Source of the DNA: an uncultured Phycisphaerales bacterium
GTDB taxonomy: Bacteria > Planctomycetota > Phycisphaerae > Phycisphaerales > SM1A02
Direction of reading: 5' to 3'
DNA length: 12,392 nt
Assembly: GCA_946886375.1 (NCBI GenBank)
Contig: CAMPIL010000068.1
Location: forward strand, 1-12,392
Shown: piece after piece, positions 1 to 5,780 of the stretch
Numbering within the stretch: position 1 is the first letter of the stretch
Layout of the letters: each line of letters starts with the position of its first letter
Made by a program: the position numbers and the translations under genes
The notes under the pieces: generated by a model
Told to the model about the DNA's origin: nothing
The model's database searches: none
What the model saw: only the letters and a program-made list of their open reading frames with translations

Positions 1-1
1 C

Positions 2-1051
2 GTGGACACCGGTGAGACGATTGTGATCAATTCGGGATGGCTGAGCATCGGCCAAGGACACGAATACCTGCAACTGACTATCAATGGAACCATTGAGTGG
101 GGCGGCGGAAACTGTGATAACTGCAAGATGTTGCAACTGAGTGACGCCACGCATGTCACAATCAGCGGAACGGGAAAGTTTATGGTCCCCTCAGACATTG
201 TTTTCCCAAATCCGGACGACCCACTACAAGGTGTCCCCGTCGCAATTAAAATTGTTGGAGACTGCTCGGATATTGAAATTGACGGTCTTGAATTCGAGAA
301 CGTCAGTTACATGATCAATCAGGAGAACGGCGATTCAGACAACCTCACGTTTACAAATCTTACGGGCACCAAATTGTGGGAATACGGAATTTTTACGAGC
401 GACGTTGATGGGATGACGATCGATGACTGCCACGTTGGAGTTGATCAAGGTGCAATCGGCACCTATCGCTATCATGGACTGCGGCTCTACGGCGACAACA
501 TCACTGTAACTGACTGCTCCGCGTACAACACCGGAGCCTACGGACTGTGGCGTGTGGACGGCGACATCGCAACAATCGATGGCTTCACCTCGAACGAAAA
601 CATTCGGCTGGGTCCAAATCACTCCTGTGTTGGCGGCGCAGGAGTCGACACCGGCCAGCGAACTCACCGCCTGATCGCAAAGAATATCACCACCACCGGC
701 AATGTGGAAGTGCAGAACGGCACGATCGGATGCTACCTGGAAAACATCACCTCCTCGCAAATCTCGATCGGCAACGGCAACGGCTTCAATATAGTTCCAC
801 GGCCTGTCAATCGAGTGCTCTGGAAGGACACAAGCGCGACGCCAAGCCCGGCCGAAACACCAGGCACAGGCTGCATCGGCATTGAACTTGGCGAGTTCAC
901 CTGCTTCGGTGATATCAACAGCGACGATCAAGTGAACGTAAATGATCTGCTGGCTGTGATCAACAACTGGGGTGCTTGTGAAGCGTGGGACGAGGCGTTG
1001 GGCGGGACATGCGAGGACCTTCCGCCATGCATACTCCCGTGCCTTGCGTAG
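2..1051 (+). CDS. Secreted right-handed beta-helix protein with dockerin-like C-terminus (5' partial)
   Basis: The reading frame is open from the window edge, so the true start and any signal peptide lie upstream; the GTG at position 2 is probably internal. Visible residues 1-290 are rich in Asn, Thr, Ile and Gly, with recurring short strands such as HVTISGTGKF, LTFTNLTGTKLW, MTIDDCHV and ITVTDCSAYN. This is the rung pattern of pectate-lyase-like parallel beta-helix proteins. Near residues 303-326 a dockerin-like EF-hand segment begins GDINSDDQ and runs into VNVNDLLAVINNWG; Asp, Asn and Asp at loop positions 1, 3 and 5 and Asp at 12 suit calcium binding. The frame ends at TAG (1049-1051) after CILPCLA. 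A second copy of the module follows in another frame, so this stop is probably premature (see the next entry). Substrate unknown; probably extracellular polysaccharide binding or cleavage, by analogy only. No catalytic residues could be assigned. Confidence 0.8.
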   Translation: MDTGETIVINSGWLSIGQGHEYLQLTINGTIEWGGGNCDNCKMLQLSDATHVTISGTGKFMVPSDIVFPNPDDPLQGVPVAIKIVGDCSDIEIDGLEFENVSYMINQENGDSDNLTFTNLTGTKLWEYGIFTSDVDGMTIDDCHVGVDQGAIGTYRYHGLRLYGDNITVTDCSAYNTGAYGLWRVDGDIATIDGFTSNENIRLGPNHSCVGGAGVDTGQRTHRLIAKNITTTGNVEVQNGTIGCYLENITSSQISIGNGNGFNIVPRPVNRVLWKDTSATPSPAETPGTGCIGIELGEFTCFGDINSDDQVNVNDLLAVINNWGACEAWDEALGGTCEDLPPCILPCLA

Positions 1052-1140
1052 CCGACATCGCTGAGAGCCTGGGCGCGAGTTTCTGGGGCGATGGCACAGT
1101 CAACGTGAACGATCTCCTCGCCGTCATCAACAACTGGGGC
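932..1140 (+). repeat. Two dockerin-like coding repeats (932-973 and 1099-1140)
   Basis: Both 42-bp units encode VNVNDLLAVINNWG but lie in different frames relative to the window (frame 2 and frame 1). All eight nucleotide differences are synonymous. The pair therefore looks like an old, protein-constrained duplication and not a recent DNA duplication. Paired repeats are normal for dockerin domains, which use two F-hand calcium loops. Confidence 0.8.
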
Positions 1141-1278
1141 GATTGCGATGCGATGGTCAAGGGCGAGGTGGATGGCGTCGCCGCCGACTGCATGGAATAC
1201 GCCACTGAAACGCTGGAACTTGAGCCTTATTCCGAGTCGTGGAACGAGGCAGTCAAGGATTGCTTGAACTCGTTGTAA
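1021..1278 (+). pseudogene. Out-of-frame C-terminal continuation of the beta-helix gene (second dockerin-like repeat plus tail)
   Basis: Read one base back from the preceding frame, this stretch encodes TPVPCVADI, then GDGT and VNVNDLLAVINNWG, then a 45-residue acidic, Cys-containing tail ending KDCLNSL and TAA at 1276-1278. The 14-residue core is identical to that of the first repeat, yet the two DNA copies differ at eight third-codon positions and nowhere else. This segment has therefore been kept as protein in this frame. It has no convincing start or ribosome binding site of its own, so it is best read as the natural C-terminus of the upstream gene, disconnected by a one-base loss (or equivalent) between about 1010 and 1050. 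Alternatives are an assembly error or programmed frameshifting; no classic slippery heptamer is visible. The second calcium loop is unusual: AESLGASFW sits where one Asn would normally be. Confidence 0.7.
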
Positions 1279-1289
1279 CGGGCGTTCGA

Positions 1290-1302
1290 GCAATGGCATT
1301 GC
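1290..1302. terminator. Small palindrome between convergent stops, possible terminator
   Basis: GCAATG-G-CATTGC is a perfect 6-bp inverted repeat around one central base. It sits in the 27-bp gap between the TAA at 1278 and the stop of the convergent permease gene at 1306. There is no T-tract on either side and the loop must open to three bases, so intrinsic termination would be weak. Position is the main argument. Confidence 0.25.
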
Positions 1303-1305
1303 GGT

Positions 1306-2646
1306 CTAATCGGCGCCGGCCGAGGCGATTTTCCGAGCCGCTTCATTGGACGGAATCGCTCCGTCAGCGTCGGTCATGGTGTCCTCAAGTTGGCGATCAT
1401 CGCCGATCGCACCGCGCAACAGCGGCAGCATCATCATGCCGGGCGCGCCGGCGAATATCGTCAGCAGAAAGAAATTCGCGTACCCCATGCGCTCGACGGC
1501 GAAACCCGTGACGGCTCCGCCCAATGCCTGTGCGATCGCCATGCCACTGGAGAGCAGCGCGTACTGCGTGGCGGAGTAGCGCTGATCACAGCACGCCATC
1601 AGAAACGCCACGAATCCCGCCGCCACCATTCCGCCGCAGAAATTTTCCAATGCGATCACAACGGACATCAACGGAAGATTCGGCGGCAGTTTCGCAAGCG
1701 CATAAAACCCCGCGTTGCTGACGATCTGCAACACGCCGAACACGATGAGGCATCGCATGATTCCCAACCGCGCCACGATCGCCCCGCCGGCCAGCGCGCC
1801 TGCGATCGTGAACAGAAAGCCCAGAAACTGCCTGATCCATCCCACCTCTTTGGCCGTGAAACCCAACTCCTGAAGCAAGAGCGGCATGGTCATGCGCGCT
1901 GCGAGAAAATCGGGCAGCCGAAAGACGATCACAAAGGCGACTATCACAACCGCGACCCAGCCGCGCGCCTGCAGGAATTGTTCAACCGGTCGAACAATCG
2001 CCTCGCGAAGCGACTGGGGCCCGGCGTGTGACTCACTTGGCGAAGGCGCAATCAGGGTGACGATGAGCGTGCCTGACATCAGGATCGCCATCAGCGCGTA
2101 CGCCATGTTCCAGCCGATGTACTCTGCCGCAATCAACGTGAATGCCCCGCCGACAATGGTGGCGATTCGGTAGCCGCTCACGAACACCGCCGCACCGGCC
2201 CCGCGCTCGCTGGCGTGAACGACATCGGTTCGATAAGCGTCAGCGACAATGTCCTGGCTGGCCGAGAGAATGACCAATGCCACGCCAACGATCGCCAACG
2301 CCAAGAGGCTTGTTTCGGCCGAGCGTGGCCCGGCTGCTGCCAATGCAATGAGAGAACAGACCAGCATCAACTGGATTGCCGCGAGCCAACTCCGCCGCCG
2401 ACCAAGCCTGTGAAAGCCGGGCGGGATGTAACGGTCGATCAGGGGAGCCCAGAGGAACTTCAAGGCGTACGGCAGGCCGACCAGGCTGAACAGGCCGATG
2501 CTTTTCACATCCACGTGAAGGGCGCTCAGCCACGCTGAAAGCGTGTCGCCCGCCAGCACGTAGGGAAGCCCCGAAGCGAAGCCCAAGCCGACCAAGGCGG
2601 CCATCCGCCTGTTGAGATACACCGAAATCGGGCCCTGCCGGCTCAT
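1306..2646 (-). CDS. ampG: AmpG-type muropeptide permease (MFS transporter)
   Basis: 446 residues with about 12 hydrophobic segments, an inner-membrane transporter of the major facilitator superfamily. The N-terminal half carries AmpG-family signatures: GFASGLPYVLAG (22-33), SLVGLPYALKFLWAPLIDRY (54-73), GRRRSW (82-87), SASQDIVADAYRTDV (128-142) and ERGAGAA (147-153). AmpG proteins import GlcNAc-anhydroMurNAc and its peptides from the periplasm for cell-wall recycling. The last ~35 residues are hydrophilic and acidic, a probable cytoplasmic tail. ATG start; the upstream sequence has no clear Shine-Dalgarno but has TAACCT (2653-2658, read on the minus strand) six bases before the ATG. It is transcribed divergently from rplU and no recycling enzymes are seen beside it. 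The family is clear; the exact substrate is inferred. Confidence 0.88.
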   Translation of the reverse strand: MSRQGPISVYLNRRMAALVGLGFASGLPYVLAGDTLSAWLSALHVDVKSIGLFSLVGLPYALKFLWAPLIDRYIPPGFHRLGRRRSWLAAIQLMLVCSLIALAAAGPRSAETSLLALAIVGVALVILSASQDIVADAYRTDVVHASERGAGAAVFVSGYRIATIVGGAFTLIAAEYIGWNMAYALMAILMSGTLIVTLIAPSPSESHAGPQSLREAIVRPVEQFLQARGWVAVVIVAFVIVFRLPDFLAARMTMPLLLQELGFTAKEVGWIRQFLGFLFTIAGALAGGAIVARLGIMRCLIVFGVLQIVSNAGFYALAKLPPNLPLMSVVIALENFCGGMVAAGFVAFLMACCDQRYSATQYALLSSGMAIAQALGGAVTGFAVERMGYANFFLLTIFAGAPGMMMLPLLRGAIGDDRQLEDTMTDADGAIPSNEAARKIASAGAD

Positions 2647-2670
2647 CCGTTCAGGTTATCGACATTTCGG

Positions 2671-2692
2671 GCCGGATTCGCCTCAATCCGGC
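2671..2692. repeat. Perfect 8-bp inverted repeat between ampG and rplU
   Basis: GCCGGATT and AATCCGGC flank a 6-base spacer. The element lies 24-45 bases upstream of the ampG start, where a -35 region would fall if TAACCT is the ampG -10. It also lies upstream of the rplU promoter. It could be an operator or a hairpin. A TCTTT follows on the plus strand, but no plus-strand gene precedes it that would need a terminator. Confidence 0.5.
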
Positions 2693-2742
2693 ACGTCTTT
2701 GGAGCAGGCGCTTGGCGAGGCGTTATTGATTCATCGATGGAT

Positions 2743-2771
2743 TTGGCAAATCGGCTTGAAGGCGATACACT
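2743..2771 (+). promoter_or_regulatory. Sigma-70-type promoter for rplU
   Basis: TTGGCA (2743-2748) matches the -35 consensus at five of six positions. TACACT (2766-2771) matches the -10 at four of six, with an ideal 17-base spacer. Predicted transcription start near 2778 gives a leader of about 24 bases containing the ribosome binding site. Confidence 0.6.
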
Positions 2772-2788
2772 GCCCGGCTCGATTTTTC

Positions 2789-2793
2789 AGGAG
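2789..2793 (+). promoter_or_regulatory. Ribosome binding site of rplU
   Basis: AGGAG lies eight bases before the GTG at 2802 and fixes that codon as the start. The GTG is followed by TAC GCC, giving the usual L21 N-terminus MYAII. Confidence 0.75.
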
Positions 2794-2801
2794 ATTCAGC
2801 C

Positions 2802-3152
2802 GTGTACGCCATCATTGAGGATCGTGGAACGCAACTGAAGGTCGCCCCGGGCGATGTGGTTGATATCGACTTGCGCCACGATGAAGACACTTCCGAAGGC
2901 AAGAAGAAGGTCAAGAAGTCGCAGAAATTGTCATTCGACCGGGTGCTCATGGTCGGCGATGCGGGCTCCGACAAGCCGGCCAGCGTTGGCACGCCGTATC
3001 TTGAGGGTGCGACCGTTGATGCCGAAGTCCTGGAAGAAGTGCGTGGCGAAAAACTCGATGTGATCATGTACAAGCGCCGCAAGGGCCAGCGCCGCAAGAT
3101 CGGCCACCGCCAGAGCTACCTGCGCATCAAGATCACTGGCATCAACGCCTGA
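2802..3152 (+). CDS. rplU: 50S ribosomal protein L21
   Basis: 116 residues starting at GTG. The sequence follows the L21 pattern: MYAIIEDRGTQLKV at the N-terminus, FDRVLMVGD (about 45-53), VGTPYLEGATVDAEVLEEV (about 62-80) and the basic 23S rRNA-binding stretch YKRRKGQRRKIGHRQ, ending in LRIKITGI. It is slightly longer than the ~103 residues typical of the family because of a Lys-rich insertion, EGKKKVKKSQ, before the FDRVL strand. L21 binds 23S rRNA during assembly of the large subunit. In most bacteria rpmA (L27) follows directly; here the next gene is convergent and overlaps the rplU stop by 11 bp, so L27 must be encoded elsewhere. Confidence 0.95.
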   Translation: MYAIIEDRGTQLKVAPGDVVDIDLRHDEDTSEGKKKVKKSQKLSFDRVLMVGDAGSDKPASVGTPYLEGATVDAEVLEEVRGEKLDVIMYKRRKGQRRKIGHRQSYLRIKITGINA

Positions 3153-3810
3153 ACGCGAGCGGGTCGGCGCCCTGCTCGGTCTGGTCGAAGTACACAATTC
3201 TGGTCCGGCCTAATGCGTTGGTCACCAGTTGACTCGCAGCGTGGTTGAGTTGCCGCGCCGCATTATCATCGCGCCTGGCTGTGAATGTGCCGGTCATGTG
3301 CGCAGGGCTGAGCACATCGCGAAAGCCCGGGGTTGATTCCTGCAGTTGCAGCGTGGCGTCTTGCAGCGAGAGCGAAACGCGCTTGGAATCGAGGCTGTCG
3401 CCGAGCATTGCGAAGCCGGCGCCGCTGTACACGCCGACCTCGCCGCCGGAGATCACGACGTAACGGATGCTGGCGTTGGTGGCCGAGGCCTCCATCGGCG
3501 TGCTGCCGGCCTTGGGCAGCCAGAGCAACTGCACGTGCAGGAGTTGGCCATTGGTCACCTTGCCCGATGCCACATCGTCAAGATTTGAATCGGTGAGCAT
3601 GAACGATGTGCCCGCCGCGTTCGAATGAGAAAAATATGCTGATGTGAAATTGCCGTAGAACACCACGGGGTCATTGCCCAGCGACTGGGTCCGCAACGAG
3701 CCGGATGTGCCCTGAATTGAACATCCGCCAAGTGCGATCAACGCAATCGCGGCACATGCGGCGATCGCCCGGGGCCAGCTTGTGCACAACAGGGTTCGTA
3801 AAGGCATCAT
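3142..3810 (-). CDS. Small lipoprotein of unknown function
   Basis: 222 residues from the first ATG, or 221 from the second of two adjacent ATG codons. Residues 1-30 form a lipoprotein signal: basic N-region, hydrophobic AIAACAAIALIAL, then the lipobox LGGC with Cys30. The mature part is Ser/Thr/Ala-rich with alternating beta-like segments (VVFYGNFTSAYFSH, LLHVQLLWLPKAG, IRYVVISGGEVGVYSG, VSLSLQDATLQLQ) and no metal or catalytic motif I recognise. I cannot assign a family. Its 3' end overlaps the rplU stop by 11 bp (3142-3152), in convergent orientation. It lies 37 bp downstream of the amidohydrolase-like gene on the same strand and could be cotranscribed, but a TATCTT box in that gap suggests its own promoter. 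Confidence 0.75.
   Translation of the reverse strand: MMPLRTLLCTSWPRAIAACAAIALIALGGCSIQGTSGSLRTQSLGNDPVVFYGNFTSAYFSHSNAAGTSFMLTDSNLDDVASGKVTNGQLLHVQLLWLPKAGSTPMEASATNASIRYVVISGGEVGVYSGAGFAMLGDSLDSKRVSLSLQDATLQLQESTPGFRDVLSPAHMTGTFTARRDDNAARQLNHAASQLVTNALGRTRIVYFDQTEQGADPLAFRR
3156..3178. terminator. Hairpin just past the rplU stop, possible terminator
   Basis: CGAGCGGG and CCTGCTCG pair over eight bases (one G-U) around a 7-base loop, four bases after the rplU stop. No T-tract follows on the plus strand. The element lies inside the coding sequence for the C-terminus of the convergent lipoprotein gene, so its bases are constrained twice if both readings hold. Confidence 0.3.
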
Positions 3811-3816
3811 GCGGAC

Positions 3817-3822
3817 AAGATA
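3817..3822 (-). promoter_or_regulatory. -10-like box (TATCTT) close to the lipoprotein start
   Basis: Read on the minus strand, TATCTT is followed by six bases and then two adjacent ATG codons; nine bases separate it from the second ATG (3805-3807). No Shine-Dalgarno lies between. This is the spacing expected of a leaderless transcript starting at or next to the start codon. No good -35 is seen. Confidence 0.4.
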
Positions 3823-3847
3823 CAGGGAGACCCGGCGGCTGAACAGG

Positions 3848-4798
3848 TCACGGCAGATCGCCGGTACGGCGGCCGCGCGGCATGCTTCGCTGTTCTAGGA
3901 GATCCGCAATCTCGCGAGCGTCATCGTCCAAGGGCTCGCGCGATGCAGCGATGATCTCCGATTCGATGCCCAGGCACGCCAGGCTGTCGCGCTCGACGAT
4001 GCCTCGAATGAGCGAGCGCGGGACCGATGGCAATTGCGTGCCGTGGCTATACGAGTTGACGCTGTAAAGCGCCTCGATCGCCTTCGCGGGAGTGTCGAAC
4101 GGAAATCCCGATCCGAACAACAGTTTGTCCATCACGCCCAGGCTGGTGGCGCTCAACAGCGCGTTGTACAACTGCCACGGTCGCGAAGCGACGCCGGCGA
4201 TATCGGCGAACACGTTGGGGTGCTTGCCGAGCATGACCAGTGTTTCATCGATCCACGGATATCCAAGGTTGCCGATCACGATCGGCATGTTCGGGAACGA
4301 TTGGGCCACCTCATCCCACAGCACGGGCCGGCCGAATTCCAGCACGGAGTTCGGCGTCAAGGGTTCGAGTGTCGTCACGAACAACGGCATGGTCAATTCC
4401 GCGCAGCGTTCATAGACGCGCATCGCCGCGGAGTGCGCCGGATGAAATCCCTGACATGCCGGCGAAAGGGTGGTCCCGACCATGCCCAGCGCATGACCGG
4501 CTTCGAGTTGGTCCAGCGCGTCGCCGCACATCGGATCAACGCCGCACACACCCAGCCGCTTGCGATCGCGGCCGACGAGTTCAGCGACCAGTTCGTTGGG
4601 GATTCTCGCTCCCAGGCGCTGGGATCGAAATCCAAAGACCAGTGCGCCATCCACGCACATCATCGCGCGCTCGTGGGCCGCGGGCCCTGCATCGAAGATG
4701 GCCAGTCGGTTGGCGGCGCGAGCGCGAAGTTTTCCCGCGACCTCTCGACCCAGTTGCTCAAGGTTGGACCAGGCGTGCGTGTGAAGGTCAATGATCAT
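3848..4798 (-). CDS. Amidohydrolase-fold protein with most metal ligands replaced
   Basis: 316 residues, one TIM-barrel domain resembling the Amidohydro_2 family: MIIDLHTHAW at the start, then barrel-strand segments MPLFVTTLEPL (137-147), MPIVIGNLGYPW (171-182), NVFADIAG (195-202) and DKLLFGSGFPFDTP (224-237). The first two metal ligands, His6 and His8, are present. In active relatives the later strands normally carry His, His and Asp; here Thr142, Asn177 and Gly231 occupy the matching places as I align them. It may bind one metal weakly, work without metal, or not be a hydrolase. The ATG at 4796-4798 has GAGG seven bases upstream, and a TATCCT box lies further up at 4822-4827. It sits between the M48 protease and the small lipoprotein on the same strand. 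The C-terminal ~40 residues are hydrophilic and lie outside the usual barrel. Confidence 0.75.
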   Translation of the reverse strand: MIIDLHTHAWSNLEQLGREVAGKLRARAANRLAIFDAGPAAHERAMMCVDGALVFGFRSQRLGARIPNELVAELVGRDRKRLGVCGVDPMCGDALDQLEAGHALGMVGTTLSPACQGFHPAHSAAMRVYERCAELTMPLFVTTLEPLTPNSVLEFGRPVLWDEVAQSFPNMPIVIGNLGYPWIDETLVMLGKHPNVFADIAGVASRPWQLYNALLSATSLGVMDKLLFGSGFPFDTPAKAIEALYSVNSYSHGTQLPSVPRSLIRGIVERDSLACLGIESEIIAASREPLDDDAREIADLLEQRSMPRGRRTGDLP

Positions 4799-4848
4799 GG
4801 CCGTACCTCAAGTGAATGCGCAGGATAGTGCATGGCAACATTCTACCG

Positions 4849-4869
4849 AGGTGATCGACGAAGTCACCT
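4849..4869. repeat. Inverted repeat upstream of the amidohydrolase-like gene
   Basis: AGGTGA and TCACCT pair perfectly around nine bases, in the 101-bp gap between the M48 gene and the amidohydrolase-like gene. It lies just upstream of the TATCCT box for the latter, so an operator is possible, as is a second transcription-blocking hairpin behind the M48 gene. Confidence 0.3.
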
Positions 4870-4884
4870 GAACCGGGCAAGAAA

Positions 4885-4898
4885 CCTTGTTGGCAAGG
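4885..4898 (-). terminator. Weak intrinsic terminator after the M48 protease gene
   Basis: Just past the M48 stop codon (4900-4902) the minus strand reads CCTTG-CCAA-CAAGG followed by TTTCTT. The 5-bp stem with a tetraloop and short T-rich run resembles a weak rho-independent terminator. It suggests that the M48 gene and the downstream amidohydrolase-like gene are at least partly separate units. Confidence 0.4.
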
Positions 4899-4899
4899 G

Positions 4900-5730
4900 C
4901 TAGCGAAGTTGGGCCAGCATCTTCTGGCGATAGCGTTCAGGGAAAAGCCCGTACTGTGGATTCCCTTTTGTATTGGCGAATTCAGTGGAGATCGCCTCTT
5001 GAATGTCGCGCAGGCGCTGCTCCGGATCAGGATGCGTGGACAGCATTTCCAATTGTTTTCCGCCTTGGTTGGCGCGGATCAGTACACGCATGACCTGTGC
5101 CGCGCCTTGGGGGCTGTACCCGGACTTGACCATGTACTTGAGTCCCTGGTGATCCGCTTCCGATTCCTGATCGCGGCTGAACTTCAGGAGATACCCTTGC
5201 CCGCCCAGACCCACGACAAGCGGAACCAGTTGCTCGGCGCCGCTGGAGCCTGAAACCGCCACCGACGCCCCTTGGGCGATGCCCTCCAGCAGCAGCTGTT
5301 GACTGATCCGTTCGCTCACATGCCTCGCGGTGATGTGGCCCATCTCATGGCCGAGCACCGCCGCCAGCGCCGCCTCGTTGGGGAGTTGCTCCAGCAGGCC
5401 GCGACTGACGAAAACTCGGCCCGGCGGAAGGGCGAACGCGTTGATGACATCTGAATCCAGCACGTGAAACTGCCACTGGATGTCTTTGTATTCAGGCTCA
5501 ACCTGCTGCGCGAGTTTTCGACCGACCTCGTTCACGTATTGTCGCACTTGCGCCGATTCGATCTCGCCGCCGTACTCTTGGATCAGTTCCGGCGTGGCCT
5601 GCACGCCCATTTGGGAGACTTCGTCCTCGGAGACCAGCAGCAGTTGATCACGGCCGGTGGAAGGATTAGTGCTGCACGCGGCAATGGACAACGCCGCCGA
5701 GAGCAGCAGTCCGCTGTACACACGTTTCAT
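4900..5730 (-). CDS. M48-family zinc metalloprotease, lipoprotein
   Basis: 276 residues from the chosen ATG. The N-terminus MKRVYSGLLLSAALSIAACS is a lipoprotein signal with lipobox IAAC and Cys19, placing the enzyme on the periplasmic side of a membrane. The peptidase domain holds HEMGH (128-132; two zinc His and the catalytic Glu), the third-ligand region RDQESEAD (186-193, Glu189 by comparison with HtpX-like enzymes) and THPDPEQR near the C-terminus, as in BepA/LoiP-type proteases of outer-membrane quality control. The frame is open upstream to 5844, but that extension would overlap the divergent menG gene and lacks a signal. The ATG at 5728-5730 has a strong GGAGG five bases before it. 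No TPR domain follows, so it is closer to short LoiP-like forms than to BepA. Confidence 0.88.
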   Translation of the reverse strand: MKRVYSGLLLSAALSIAACSTNPSTGRDQLLLVSEDEVSQMGVQATPELIQEYGGEIESAQVRQYVNEVGRKLAQQVEPEYKDIQWQFHVLDSDVINAFALPPGRVFVSRGLLEQLPNEAALAAVLGHEMGHITARHVSERISQQLLLEGIAQGASVAVSGSSGAEQLVPLVVGLGGQGYLLKFSRDQESEADHQGLKYMVKSGYSPQGAAQVMRVLIRANQGGKQLEMLSTHPDPEQRLRDIQEAISTEFANTKGNPQYGLFPERYRQKMLAQLR

Positions 5731-5735
5731 GTTCG

Positions 5736-5740
5736 CCTCC
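5736..5740 (-). promoter_or_regulatory. Ribosome binding site deciding the M48 start
   Basis: GGAGG on the minus strand, five bases before the ATG at 5730. With the lipoprotein signal immediately after, it rules in the shorter start over the open frame extending to 5844. Confidence 0.75.
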
Positions 5741-5765
5741 GGTTCTGGTAAGGGTTGGCTGTCGC

Positions 5766-5771
5766 TATCAT
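5766..5771 (+). promoter_or_regulatory. -10-like box (TATCAT) nine bases before menG
   Basis: TATCAT matches five of six bases of the -10 consensus. It is followed by nine bases and then the GTG start of menG. A transcript begun six to nine bases after the box would start at or beside the GTG, with no room for a Shine-Dalgarno, and none is present. The candidate -35 at 5743-5748 (TTCTGG, 17-base spacer) is poor. The promoter lies in the 50-bp gap shared with the divergent M48 gene. Confidence 0.45.
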
Positions 5772-5780
5772 TCTTGGATT

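Noticed and set aside
4034..4828. Open frame antisense to the amidohydrolase-like gene
   Set aside because: The minus strand encodes a recognisable barrel protein with a ribosome binding site; the plus-strand product is unrecognisable.
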